A stretch of DNA of 64,000 nucleotides from Astrocystis sublimbata (Eukaryota; Ascomycota; Sordariomycetes; Xylariales; Xylariaceae). The notes beneath the pieces are model-generated. The model had not been told where the DNA came from, did no database searches, and saw only the letters and a program-made list of their open reading frames with translations. The DNA lies in contig JAJNNY010000055.1 in assembly GCA_022453515.1 (NCBI GenBank), positions 124,001-188,000 on the forward strand, in the 5' to 3' direction. This document shows, piece after piece, positions 35,225-48,026 of this stretch (within the stretch, counting starts at the first letter, position 1; the number at the start of each line of letters is the position of its first letter). A program made the translations under genes and the position numbers.

Positions 35225-38200
35225 GTCGAATTAACTGAAACAGGTGGTCTTTTTGTACGAAGAGGGGCGCGCTGGGCAGGCCGGAGATGGAGTATCAGGT
35301 CTTGTTTCTTGTATGGAATCGACGTGATGATTTTTGCGAATCTTGCGACTGGTATTCCATGAGGATGGTTCTAGCAATACGGATGATAATCGGTTGGGCT
35401 AGTACTGGATAGAGAGGATCCAGTGAAAGTGAATGACGAAGCGCGAGAATTGTCGTAAAAATGTGTGTGGCGCGAGGAAAGGTTTTTGTCCTGGATTTAT
35501 TTTTGGTGTCTTGCAGGCAGGTGGCAAATAGTACCTACATATGTACTTTAGGTAGTGTCTAACGATAGTAAGGTTGGTTGGTTGGCTGACTGGCTGGCTT
35601 GTTAAATACGGCGGCACACAGCAATTTCCCCAAATCATGTTAACGTTGGCAACGAGGGCCGGATTGTACCGGATGCGGGTGGTCGAGCGCCGAGTACTGT
35701 AAATGACGAATATGCCGTTATGCCGCCACCCCGTGCGAGGGGCAGATGATGGCAGTGGTCATCTTGGTGTCACTGCTTGTACCTACCTGCTCGCCTGCTC
35801 ACCTGCCTTGGTGCGCACCAGGTCGAGGTCCTGCCTGCCTTAGGTCGGTGGTCTCGGTGAAATGGCTGAATGTCATGTCAGTCACCCTTTGGTTAATTTC
35901 CCTTACTTGGTAATTCGACGTCTTCAGTCGTCGACTTGTATCTCATAGCCGATACGACGCCAGCTCAATAAGGAATCCAACCTCAGAATGCGCAGGGTCC
36001 GACGGCAGAATCCCGTCTCTTCCAAATACAGAGCCTAATGCGATATTTACATCATACCTGTCGAGAGCGGGGCCTTTGCCTCTGGGATTCAGTCAAGGGC
36101 TTAAAGTAGGTACGTCCAGGCCCGCCAGGCATGTAAGTACATCTATATAGGTGCTTAACCTAAGCAGGCAGTACTCCGTGTTTGTAAGCAGCACCTGGAT
36201 GCCTGGGCAGTCGAGGCAGTCACGACAGTCCGTTCTCCGAAACAGAATGAGCCCAGCAAGCTGGCATGTCCCCACCAAACCAGCGCATCCCCATGACTTC
36301 CAGCTGCAACTGATAAGCAGCACCAACACCTGGAGTTGGTAAGATAAGCAAGCAAGCTACCTACTGAATGCCAACAACAGACCTAAATAATAGTTATTTG
36401 ACCAAAGCCCTTTGTGTTTTGCCTGTACTCCAGTTTGAGCTTGCCCACTGGAAAGTTGCGGGCGACAACGTCCGAACAGCTATGAAGCCTTACACCGGTT
36501 GATTACGTAGACACAGGTCAAGAGCATGACACCTCGGCTGCCTGAGCTTCTGCCCAAGAGTCTCTGGCGCACGCCCCACATCCCCCGCCAGACCCTCAAC
36601 CTGTGACTCGGGCCCCAATAAAGCTCATGCGGACACTTAGCAGATGGATAGTAGGCGAGGTAGGTAATGTACCGGACTAGGTTGGCCGTATCAGAAATGC
36701 GAAACTCGATCTAGTGTCAGATCAGACCTCTGAGTTCTATACAGTACCTGACGTTGTCTAGAAGTGAACATTGGAAATCTGTAGGAGATATCACATTTCT
36801 CTAACATGAATGCCTCGCTCTCATGTACTTCTAACTGGAAGTCTAGAATCATTAGGTCAAGTGAGAGCAGATGTCTTTGATTAAATACATGTAGCACCTC
36901 CAGGCTGCCTCACCTGCTTAGGTACCTTGGGGGATCTGCGCCGCGTCCACAGTGAAGACGTACTGTAGAGGAGTGCGACGGGGCAGTGGGGTCACTGTAT
37001 CGCAACTAGTGGAGTCTAGATAAGACATGCGTGAGATCTAATTCCAGCCTACGACGGGACCTCTGATGCAATCGATTGAGGCGTATCTGTGACTCAAACT
37101 GCCTCCTCGAGAACAGTAAGTACCTAAGGTATGGCAAAGCAACGATGGTGAAATGCGTGCTGCAAAGAAACGCTTCAGAAGAGTGTCTCTTGAATGCCTA
37201 CACAAATACGAGGCGAGGCAATATTGAACCGTTCCCCCATGGCCGCACGGATGCGCCTTAGACAGCGAAGGATAGGTATACGAGTATCACCTTCAGGTTG
37301 GGTGCCCCGTCCTTATATGCATGCGTCGGGCTCGAGTACCTACCTAGGTAGGCACCTCAGGCAGGCCGACAACTCCCCACTCCCATCCGTCCTTTGAGGC
37401 GAGGTAGGTACAATGGAATGATTCAAAAGCCCACCTGCAGCAGCGTCTTGACCAGAGCCGTGCATGGACTGTGTCTACGTGTCGGACTGGGTACCGGTAG
37501 ATGACACCTTGAATGCCCCCATTCCGTTGTTTCAATAAGCTAGAGGTACAGACCTCTGGTAGTGCCTGCCTCCGGTCTCAATGTTCACTTGCTCCGTAGG
37601 TCGTGAATGCAAGTGCGCGCAATAGAAGTGTGCCCCACCCCCACCCCCACCTTCCCCCTCCACACACCCATTTACCTACCACTTACACGTCCTTGACCAG
37701 CTGATTGAACCTACTCCTACTCGTACCTACCCCCAGCTTACTTGTACCTTACCTACTTGTAATAGCAGCTTTGGGTAGGTAAGCACATGTAGGTAGGCCT
37801 TTTACTTGTCTCTGGGCTGCTGCATAAACAGCATGGTGTTTGCTTAGATCTGACACATGCAAGAGGTAGGCAGGTACATCAATCAGCCCAGGCAAACACA
37901 AGGCGACCTTCCTCGCAGCCATCCTCGCCATCCTCGGGGTTACCTTTCCATCCTACCTACTCGCCTACCTACTTACTTCTGGCATCCATTCACACAACAA
38001 CCTCCACGGCCAGGCCAAGTACAAAGTGGAAGCTATTTCCTTCTCCCGCCACAACTTCCCCTCTGCCTACATGCCCAGGTGTACGAGTACTTAAGACATT
38101 GACTTCTGTACCTGCACCTCCACACAGGTCTGATCCTAGCCTTTCCCCTCCTCTGCCGCATCACACTACGGTATTGCATGCTTCGCGAAACTCTACCTCT

Positions 38201-38349
38201 GTATCTTCCATCTTGTCGGTCCAGTCCAGTCTCTCGTTTGCAAGCTGCAACATCGGTACCTCAACCCTGCATCAGTACGGATTCCCGTGCTTGTTCCGCC
38301 AGGTAACCTTGTGATTGGCCTCAAGATCGATAAATGAGCCACTGTCGCC
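35225..38349. other. 3.1-kb intergenic region between divergent IFRD and FHA genes
   Basis: It holds both promoters. Many copies of ACCTACCTAGGTAGGTAC-like palindromic words occur (for example near 37337-37353), with a CCCCACC run near 37634-37650 and a CCTACC-rich pyrimidine leader before 38350. No gene is supported. Confidence 0.4.
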
Positions 38350-41285
38350 ATGGCCGCAGCACCTAGGTCTGCCTCTGTCGAGGTTATTCCGGAGGATAAG
38401 GACCAGGATGGAAGTGAGTATTCGAGTACATATATTACCCCCCCCCCCCCCCCCCCCCCTCTCCTCCTATCTATCCTCCCTTCTCTCGCCTCTCGCGATT
38501 CTCCGAAACAGCCGCGAAATGACAAGGCCGGAAACTCGTGCTAATGCTGCGAATCAAGTCATTGTGACTCTCCAGATCCAAAACGCCAGTTCATCCCTTC
38601 CCGACAGGCGCCTGGTCCTCACTCCGAGTCGCTGTGTAGTCCCTATCGGCCGATCTTCCAAAGATAACCACAAGGGTCTCGCCCCAGCTAGTGACAACGC
38701 CTGGCTCGACAACCCTGTGATGTCACGGGCACACGCCGAGCTATTCGCCGACTTCAAAAGCCACGTAAGCTGCTTCACTGTCCATGCATGCGTGCATGCA
38801 TTATGTCTTGTCGGGGAAGCTTCGCTAACTGACAATCCAACTAGACCGTCCACTTGAGAGACGTCGGGTCGTTTCACGGCACCTACGTCACCAGCAGCAA
38901 TAAAGGTTCCCAGACATCACCAGCCTTCCATCTCATTCCGAACCAGGCAATAGAGCTTACTGGCGGAGACTTGATCCAATTTGGGACCAATATCTATCGA
39001 GCTGAGAGAACGTATCCGCCCTGTTTCGTCAAGCTCAGCCTCACGAAAATGCCTACGTACGCAACTCCCATTTTGGAGTAAAGAGATGAAACTAACTTTC
39101 AATAAGGCATTATCCCAACCATCCCCGCACCTTCACTGTTCCGGATGATATCGACGACGAATATGAGCAACTATGTGAGACATGTTCGACCGATATCACT
39201 GCAGTCGTGGATGATGCCGCCGCCGCCAAACCAGACATCGTCGATTTAACGAACGATCGGGCCCCATTCGAGGTCCCTTCCGAGGAACCACCAGTCCGTC
39301 AGTCCTATCCCAAGAAGCAGGGCAATCACAAGCAAAACGGCCAGGTACCTTGGTACCACCCTGGTAAGGTTGTCGATTTGACTACAGTGGATCACATCCT
39401 ACAAGTTCCACCCAAAGCGGAAGCTGGCTCTATGGCCTCTAATACCAAGCCTCCCATGGAAACTGCCGTGGAAACTCCAACACAATCCAGCAGACTCATA
39501 CGTTGCTCCAGTGGAAAGATTTTCTGGAAGTCGCCACCTTCTCATTCATCTCACACAAACAATCACGGTATTGACACCTCGTCTGACATAGACGAGAATG
39601 TCTCCGGTGAAGATGTCCGATCTTTGTCGCCATTTCTAGATGATGCTTATGATTCCCTAAATGATGCTTATGATTCCGACAAAGATTCAAACGAAGAGTC
39701 CGACGAAGAGTCCGACATGGAGCAACCGTCCCTGCAGATTGAGGAGGACACGCTATCGTGCGTCAGCATGGCTGATGATGACGAAGACGGTTTGTTTGTT
39801 GATGATCTACGTATGCGTGGTGGTGAGTATCAATGTTCCGAGACCGCCTTGCTGACCCTAACAAACTTTCTAGAGGACACACTGTATGCGGTTCAGTGTG
39901 AAGAGGAGATTTCTCCTAGCTCACCTTCGGACGAGGAAGACGATGATGAGAATGAGGAAGAAAACGATACTGAGAACGAGGAAGACGACGATAATGAGGA
40001 TCAGGAGGAAGACGAGCAGACCGCAACCTCGGCGGCCGTAAAACCAAAGGATCACGAGCACCACGCCGGAGTGTTGGGCTCAAGCCCCTCCGAGACCATG
40101 GCTGTTGAGGCAATGGATTCTGACAGTTCGGTTCTGTCTCACAGCTGGGCACTCAGACCGTCTGCGTTAAAGGACCTCAAACCGTCCGCAATACAGAACC
40201 TGAAACCAGTCATTCTACCACCCAATAACCACTACCATCGAGATCCGAGTCCATCGGATGCAGTTATTTTCCAGCATCGCACGTCCCAGCATCGCACCCT
40301 GCAAGCAGCTCCTTTTGGCAGCAGGGCTCAACAACTTGGGGAGAAAAGTGGGAAATACGAGTACTTTGCTGCCAGAGAGCATAATCGTCTAGCGATTAAA
40401 CTAAACGAAATGCCGGAGGAAGTACAGAAGAATGACAAACCACCTGTCGAAGAGATGGAGACTTCTCGTGATACTTCACCGTCGCCCTCGGATGTGAGCG
40501 AAGAGCTACCTGAGCTCGTAGAGGCAGATGGCGATTCCAAGGCTCCCGATGCATCCTCTATAAAACTCGATGATGACTCTATAAAATTGGATGATGATTC
40601 TGGTGCACCCGGCGGATTTTTTTCCATTAAACTGGATGGCAATCATGGTGACCAATACTCGGCTTGGTCTTCCTCTGGACACCAATTCCTCGTCAATCCC
40701 ATCGACTCTTCAATCGATCCATCCCTAGATCGTCAAATCAATCCCAACTCGACGCAGAAGGAGCTTGACATGACCAGTGCTTTCACATTTCAACGAAGCA
40801 AGTTAGTCACCGCTGCTGAAACAGACCCGCAGACTCGTCGTGTTCCTATCGAGGAGCTTCTGGAGAAGGAGCTAGAGCCATGCACAACCGCCGACCAGCC
40901 GGTGCGCGAAGCCTCCGGCCTTGAGGACCTCTCCACTGGTCGCGCCACTCCACCCAAGCGCTCATACGAGGAAGCATTCGAAGAGGATATTAATTCCCAG
41001 GAGAAAGATTTGGCCTGCGCAAATGATTGTTCAGTGGTCACTTGTGTTCCTGCCAAGGTGGCCTCCGACGCAGAAGAAGGAATGCCAAAGCTATTACAAG
41101 AAACCTCGTCAACCTTGACCGAAGTCAAGACACTTGAACCTGTGACAGTCCTTGTTCGACCAGGGGCCCCCAGTCCCGCGAAGAGAATGCGACTAGCGAC
41201 CAAAGCCGCACAGGTTGTAGCTTGTGTTGCCCTTGGAAGCGCTGCTACCTTTTCCTATCTTGTGAACACTGCGCCAGTTCTTTGA
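38350..41285 (+). CDS. FHA-domain protein with C-terminal membrane anchor
   Basis: Proposed exons are 38350-38413, 38559-38764, 38845-39056, 39107-39822 and 39874-41285, about 869 aa. All phases agree. Exon 1 (MAAAPRSASVEVIPEDKD) joins via a 145-bp intron containing a 22-C run to IVTLQIQNASSSLPDRRLVL. The FHA domain spans roughly residues 22-130: PIGRSSKDN, NPVMSRAHAELFADF, TVHLRDVGSFHGTYV, DLIQFGTN. These carry the GR, SRxHAE and GSxHGT phosphothreonine-binding signatures. The rest is acidic and disordered with poly-Asp/Glu (about 39,930-40,020). The end, AAQVVACVALGSAATFSYLV, is a single hydrophobic segment ten residues or fewer from the C-terminus, fitting a tail anchor. The layout (N-terminal FHA, C-terminal anchor) recalls SLMAP/PRO45 and Far10 of STRIPAK, but I see no coiled coil, so I do not assign it. 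Confidence 0.8.
38438..38459 (+). repeat. 22-nt poly-C tract inside intron 1 of the FHA gene
   Basis: An uninterrupted run of 22 cytosines lies 24 bases after the intron donor. It would be slippage-prone and hard to sequence; its true length may differ. Confidence 0.9.
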
Positions 41286-44219
41286 ATGCTGTCAGCATTA
41301 CAACCGACCTGTTGAGGGGCATATATTCCAGGGCGTAATGAGGTACACATTTGTGTATGAAGCTAATTATGGAGTTTATGGGCAATGCAGGGGTGAGCTT
41401 AACGGAATTTGATTTCATAAACCCCGTCGTATCAGAAGTGCCACTGGAGAGATAAGCACATTACTCTCAGTAACATTTCAGACCTATACGGGACGTGGCT
41501 TTGCGATTATTTACGATGGTCTCTCTCTATTGATGGTTGATAGGGCTGGGTATCAGCTTTCCTTGCTCCGTTCATGAGAGGCTTCTAGCTATACCCTCCA
41601 TAAATAGATAAAAACAACTTCACTTGAAACCGGCTTGTGCCATCGAACGTGTGTGACTATCTCAATAAGCCTACTTGCACGAGCATTGGCGGTACTGTCT
41701 GGCAGATGCTGATACTTACAAACTAGGTATATGATACTCGATTAACATGTCTTTTACTTCTTGCCGACTCTCAAAATTGATTGAAACCGTCACTGGGCGA
41801 ATATCCCGTCACCACACTACTATAGCCACATTGATTGATGCCAGCACAGCAAGTGGAGGGCATGATGAATTGCGAAGAAGTCGCGAGAGATACTTTCCCA
41901 TACGAGAATTATCGTTGCTAAATACTTAGTACTCGGCATGGGACCCAAATACGACGAATAGCTTGCCATGCAGCAGCAGTGCTGCCCACACATTGCACAC
42001 ATCGTCACTCTAGGACATCACACATCATCAAGAAGCGAATGTCTTTTTCCATTCTGACTTTAATCATAGCCTTGTACCCAGACACGCTTTGACTACCTTA
42101 CCTACCTAGCTTAGTAGCCGGCCAAGCCCGGGAGTTCGCAACCACTCGTCAATTGAACCAAAACATATTCATTATCCGCATTCCTCCTCCAAGAGATATT
42201 ATCCGACTTCGGTCACGCAAAGCCAGAACAGCTTGTCCCAAGCTTTTCGGAAGTGTTCTCTATCAGCAAGGGTTCAGCCCTTTGCCGGTTCAACCGAACC
42301 ATTCCATCGGGATGCATGGGTCCTGTGTGTGACCGTTCTTTGATTTCTCCTTCTTATCCTAGGTGCTTGACTGCTTCTTTTCATCCCCTTTCCGCCCGGT
42401 TCAAACATGGCCGTTCCCAGAAAACGTGGCTCTGGTACGACAATGGCCATCTTGTTCTGTCACTATCGCGTACTTGTTTGCCTGTACCAGACAACTGCAG
42501 CAGCAATGACGCGGCAATTTCCGACAGAAACGTTTACTGGTCCATCGGCGCATCTCATCGAATAATTACATGTAGGGTTGGCAAACGGCGGGGGCTGCGA
42601 GACTCTGCAGCCACCAAACTCGGCTTCCAATAGAGGAAGGCAGAATTGAGCTTGGAATATTTAGTAGCGCCCGGTCTGAGTGTCATATTTCTCGACCGAT
42701 TCGTTCTCGAGGCCTGATGATCTAATCGTACGTACGTTTCGCCGTCTGTTGGATCGCAAGCAACGTTGTGCCGCCGCCACACCCGCAGTAGGTCGCGGTA
42801 CGGTCAACAAATGGAGAGCTTAGTAACCTATGCCCTCGGTGCCATGCATAGGGGCAAGCTTGCAGATAGGTACCCGAATCAACGCCTCGAGACAATGCAA
42901 GCATCGATTTCTTCACCGAGTGCATCCGTCAAGCCTTCGAGAACGCCGAAACTGACTCAGGTCCTGCATCGCTCGAGAGTCACATGGCACCCCATATGCG
43001 AGTAGTCGCCTACACAGCTGCACCTTTGACGAATTGACGTAGGCCACACCTCGACCCTACGAGGAAGACAGTAGCAAGACACATTGAACCAGACGGCGGC
43101 TAATCAGCCACTATGCATAGGACTTCGCCGTCTATGGCTATTTCCATAAAGTCAATGGGCTAACATCGGTCAGAAGCGTGCATTCCGGTCAAGAAGGGTT
43201 GCGATTAGATAGTTGAAAGCACATATCACTACTAGAAGTGCGCGCCTGTAAGGCTGCTCATTATGAATCCTGCCCGAGCTGACCATCCAACATACTCTAC
43301 ATGTTCCGAGGCTAATGGTCGTTAGGAACCCGGCGTAGAGGTTGTGATGCAGGTAGCCGTTGTGGCGTCAGCCACAACGGTGTGCTCGTGCGAAAGGGCT
43401 GACTCTAAAACCTTAAGATGGGATGCTTGATATATTGGTTACGGCATTTTGGCCGTATACCGTATGGCATCGTACGGCTGAGCTTTAAGCGAGAACCATG
43501 CGAACCGTGAGAGGAACATCGATCCAAGCGATGGCAACACCAGAGAAGGCGGGGAAATCGCCCCAGCCAAACACACGGCAGTACAAGCGACCGCCGGTAA
43601 ATCCTCGAGGATTTGCAGGCTTTCTGAGCGGACTGCGTTCGCATTCTCTTCCCTAATAGGGTCCTCAATGCTCGGCTTTCACGCGCGTTGTACCAAAGTG
43701 TGAGGAGGAGTGGCAGATGACGACGTCAAAGTGGCACGACTTTCCTTTCGCTGACTTCGGCTCACGCGCAAATTGATATCGGAAAATGGGTTTTCATAAA
43801 GTAGGATATTCCTACGGCCTAGAACTTGCCTTGTTCTACCTCAAAAAAGAAGATAGACAATAATCTCGTCACCCATGTCTGACAGACCAATCACGCCTCT
43901 TCGATCGTCTCTGGTTAAGACATTGGGTAACGAATCCTTCCGGGTCGGTGAGTTCGTTCATGTCACGCGCACGATGATTAATTATGGTAGAACAAGAAGT
44001 CCGACAATGGTCACTCAATCAAACGACGAGCCTATAGAAAGAAGGCTTGACTCCTCGTGTGTTGATGATTAAGGAGAGCTTTGGATCCCTCGTGTGTCAA
44101 GTATATAAGGAAGCTTCAGCTCCTCGTAGACAGTTGTGGAAGTCATATAATACCAATCAAGCACACTTGCAGTAACATTCACACTACACTCGATCTCCCA
44201 CCTCGATCTTCAGACCAAC
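41286..44219. other. 2.9-kb intergenic region
   Basis: No supported gene. A 65-codon frame at 43875 has no recognisable features. The last 130 bases include a TATATAAGG box near 44103 and a pyrimidine-rich leader that fit the promoter of the small zinc-ribbon gene at 44220. Confidence 0.4.
44103..44111 (+). promoter_or_regulatory. TATA box of the zinc-ribbon-like gene
   Basis: TATATAAGG lies about 115 bases before ATG 44220 and is followed by a C/A-rich leader (CACACTACACTCGATCTCCC). The position and leader composition fit a canonical fungal core promoter. Confidence 0.5.
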
Positions 44220-44652
44220 ATGTCTTACTATCCGGATTCTGAATGGGACAGCTGGGGAAAGCCTCAAGAACAGTTGTCTGGAATAGGATCGGGGAATCTT
44301 ATTCCTATCAACTGTAGACATTGTAACGGTAATGGCAGCTCCCATTACATAAGGAAGTAAGCAATTTTGACTACATATCGATTAAAATTAATATTTTCTA
44401 ACGTAAGCCAGTGGCACAATATGTTCAGTATGTCATAACAGCACTGTCGAGCTTATAAGTGCAGTTGAGTACCAGCAACTCTACGGCGGCCAAGGCTCAA
44501 AAGATAGCGGCTCGGGCTCGGGCCCAAGCCGTGGAGACTCAAGGAAGCACGACAAGAAGCATGAGAAGAAGCATGATAAGACGGATAGGAAAGGGGGGAA
44601 AAAGGAAGGTCACGGTTCTAGGTCATCACGCAGCGCACATAAGGGATTGTGA
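44220..44652 (+). CDS. Small zinc-ribbon-like protein with Lys/His-rich tail (125 aa)
   Basis: Two exons, 44220-44356 and 44412-44652, joined by a 55-bp intron (donor gtaagc, branch CTAAC, acceptor ccag). Without splicing the first frame stops after 46 codons, so the gene is easily missed. Residues 32-35 (CRHC) and 50-53 (CSVC) form two CxxC knuckles separated by 14 residues, a zinc-ribbon or rubredoxin-like pattern that straddles the intron. The C-terminal 60 residues are disordered: GSKDSGSGSGPSRGDSRKHD, then KKHEKKHDKTDRKGGKK. No signal peptide. A good TATA box and leader precede it. The family is unknown to me; nucleic-acid binding through the ribbon and basic tail is an inference only. 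Confidence 0.72.
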
Positions 44653-46009
44653 TGAAGAGAATAACGAAACATTTCCAATTGATGTATTACGAGATCATAA
44701 GGGCTCAGAGAACAAGTTTCAAGCGCAGACTCATTGGGAGGATTGATTGCTATTGCATCTGCGCTCTTGCGCACTACGTTGACGATAGTCACGATGATTA
44801 CGACAGGATACATTGAAGGGGTGTAGGCATACTATGCGAGTCATCAATTTTCTTAACTACAATAGCAATGGAAGCTGCAACTAATTGAACGAATACCTCC
44901 TACTCTACTTCTTTTGCAAAAGTCAAATATAGATATTGCATACCTGTCCCAAATACACACGTAAATCCAAGAGATCGCACAACACGCCACAACCTCACTC
45001 ACCCATGACAGCGATCATCGCTCTGCGATTGATTGATTGATTGCCTTAGCCCAACGGATCAGGGATTGGGATTAGGTCGCAACCAGATAGATGTCGGATG
45101 TAGCGTGAGAAAAAAAAAAGGCGTGGGACTAAAACCGCCACAATGCTACCTTCTCATGCGTATCTCACAACGGAGACGCCAGAGGGGAAAACCCAGCAAA
45201 ATGAGGTGAACCTCGCACGAACGAACGCCCACCCTGTCGGAGTCGCGTGGTTTGCGCGATTCGCAGAGAAAACTACCCGATCCGACGAACGAACGAACAC
45301 ACAGCGAGCTGAAAGTTTGGAACTGGAACTACTGGGGATTGGATTGGATTGCGCATGCTGCAGGTAGGTAGGTAGCCGGCTCGGCAACCCTATATGCTAT
45401 ACGTTTCTCTGGGTAGGTGGACTTGGGTAATATTATGTACGGTATATATGTATGTGTATATGTATATGTGGTGTGATGTGATGTGATGGATTTATCAAGG
45501 AGGACACTGCATAGGGAGCCGAGTAAAAGGTAAGTAAGGTAAGTAGCTAGCTAGTCCCCGACGCACGATCGGCTCATATCGGAGACCGGGGTTGGGACGA
45601 GATCCTTCCATCCATTCCATCCATCCATCCCATACGACAGACAGCACCCGTCGGTCTCGGCCGATTGGTAATTGCATCGACTCCGGATGATATGGAGCCG
45701 ATTGATGGGCGGTGTAGGTGTCAAGTAAAGGAAACAAGAAACCTTGGAAGGCAGGCTGCCGGCTGATAACTCGGCCCGAGATAAGGCAAGCAAGCAACGT
45801 TCTCAGTATCAATTTTCCCGGGTGAGCAAGTAAGTAAGTCTGCCTGCCTCTGCCTGCCTTCCTGCCTGCCGGTTGTTGATCTAAACCAATACCTAGCTCC
45901 CTGGCCTCCCTCCTCATGTAAGTAGATCGGTATGTAAGTAAGTAGTAGGCGCAAACCTTGTGTAGTGTAAGTCGGTAGGTCGGTAGACTTTCTTTCTTTC
46001 TTTGTCTAC
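44653..46009. other. Intergenic: zinc-ribbon 3' region to P450 3' end
   Basis: No gene is supported. Short simple repeats are present: GATT near 45029, GTATAT/GTGATG near 45440-45490, CCATCCATC near 45610, GTAAGTAA near 45830 and 45930, and TTTC near 45989. Confidence 0.4.
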
Positions 46010-48026
46010 CTAGCAGGGGACCTCGACCCCTCGATTCCTAGCGTGGACGAAAAGATCCGGCTTCCTCCAGAGCGTGTGCATGCGCGACTCCCGATGCCAG
46101 TCGAGCGCGAGCGCGGCGTCGGCGAGCTCGAGGTCGTACGCCCAGAGCAGCTTGACGGCGATGGTGCGCAGGCTCAGCCAGGCCAGGTTGCGCCCCATGC
46201 AGGCGCGGGTGCCGAGGGAGAAGGGCTGGCTCGCGTCTAGGTCGTCGCCTGCGAAAGCACCAACGGCCCCCTTTCCTTCCTCGTTGAGCCAGCGGTCTGG
46301 GTTGAAGGCCCATGGCGAGACGAAGTTAAGCGGGGAGAGAGATGCTGCTATGGGGCTTGTGCATACTGTTGTCTGGGTTTGGGGATGGATGTTAGCTTTG
46401 CTCTGCTCTGCTCTGTTGTATTGCAGTGATGCTTGAGGCTAAGACATGGGTAAGGTGTAAGGAAATGAAGAGATAAATGTAAAGTAAGAACGTACACCAC
46501 CGGGCAGATACACCCCGTCAACAGTGTCGCCGCCGGCCGGAACCTCGCGCGGGAGGCCCATCGGCACAGGCGGGTACACGCGCATGACCTCGAGCAGCGT
46601 GGCACGGAGGTACGGCAGCGGTGCAGTCGAGACATAGTTGATGTCTTCGTATCTCCGAAACGTGCTTCGGATCTCATCCGTCAGCCGGGCCATGCTCGCC
46701 GGGTTCTTGAGTAGGTAGTAGATCAACGACGCCACGGTCGTCGCGGTCGTGTCGCTGCCGGCCACGACGAGGTCCGAGGCGTGCGCGGCGATCTGCTCAT
46801 CGGATACCTCGCTGGGATCGCGGTCCTCGAGGATCCGCGTCAGGAAGTCTTTGCGGTCTGTTTTGCGGTTGACTCGTCTGCAGAAAGCTCGTTAGCGGAA
46901 ACGAAGTGTTTTGTTTTTCTGGGGTTCGAATGCATGCATGTATGTAGTTGTTTACTTACGATGCGACGGCCTTGAGTGAAAGTTGCTCATTTGTCTTCGT
47001 GTCTTCTGTAAGCTTTTTGAGTTTCGCGCCCAGTAGTACAGGGACGATTTTCTGGAGGATCGGAAAGCGATTGAGGACGTCCACAATCTCGCCTTGGGTC
47101 ATGGCATTGAGCGATATGGAAATCCAAGGATGCGGTTTCTCTATCATGAAATTCATGTAAGTTTGGTCTCGGGCAAATCAGTCTCATCTGATCTTGAATG
47201 CAACTCACCACTCTGGAGGGCACCAAAGGTCTCGCCAAATGACAAGTCGCCAATAACGTCAAATGAGAGAGACTGAAGGGTCCTCGACAGATTGAACCCC
47301 TCCTCCCTCGAACCCCTCACCCCAACCACATTGATGAACGCGTCTACTGATTCCGCGACGATCTCTTCTTGCTCGACTATAGAGCGGTCCGAGAAGGCGC
47401 CGGCGAGGTAGGTCCGCATGTTCCTGTGGACCTCGGGCCTGCGCTCGCTGATGATGGAGGTGGTGCCAATCCCGGCGAAACTGCCGCCGCTGTAGAAGTG
47501 GCCCTTGACGAAGGGCTCGTGGCCGGGTCTGACGCCGTAGATGTCGCGCCATGACTGCGCGCTGTCGAAGGAGACTTCGTTTGGCGCGATGCGTACGGCG
47601 TGGCCTGATGAAATAATTAGTCAACATCCAGTGTCATAATGTTAACTGGTATCTAGATGGAGGTGAGTGAAGGCGCACCATATCTAGCATGCAGCTCAAG
47701 CATCTTGTATGGGTGACGACCACCCATGAACCACCAGCAGTGCGGCACCTTCCAACGGTCAGTTAGTCCGAAGAACTTCAACGACGGGTATCTTCCAAAA
47801 CTTACATTGCTGATAGCTGCGATCTTTGGCCCTGGAACATCCCTCAGGGGATGGAAATAGAGGTTGTAGATCACGCCATACAGCCAATGACCGAGTCCCT
47901 GAACGCACTATGAGCTATAGTCTCGGCATCGGGGATGACATGTGAGCTTACAGCTAAGAGCAGAGCCGCTATGATCCTCGTCGGCGCCAGCTCGACAAGA
48001 GCTGGCTGGAGAGGCAGTGACGTCAT
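46010..48026 (-). CDS. Cytochrome P450 monooxygenase (apparent +1 frameshift in exon 4)
   Basis: Seven exons on the minus strand: 47952-48026, 47806-47898, 47679-47748, 47209-47605, 46960-47140, 46496-46877 and 46010-46372; about 519 aa if the frame is repaired. The N-terminus is hydrophobic (IIAALLLAGLGHWLYGVIYN), followed by LYFHPLRDVPGPK, the proline-rich hinge of microsomal P450s. HAVRIAP follows, then the I-helix AGSDTTATT, the K-helix E-x-x-R in LLEVMRVYPPVP, FNPDRW, and the heme loop FSLGTRACMGRNLA with the ligand Cys. Splice junctions are all canonical. In exon 4, four T's at 47580-47583 (plus strand) put HAVRIAP and NEVSFDSAQSWRDIYG in different frames; three T's would restore it. 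It is divergent from a terpene synthase, so oxidation of the terpene product is the likely role. Confidence 0.85.

Noticed and set aside
38315..38857. 180-codon plus-strand frame starting before the FHA gene ATG
   Set aside because: It reads through two good introns and the poly-C run. The spliced model gives a complete FHA domain instead.
43875..44072. 65-codon plus-strand frame
   Set aside because: No homology that I recognise, no promoter or splice evidence, and it lies in the promoter region of the zinc-ribbon gene.
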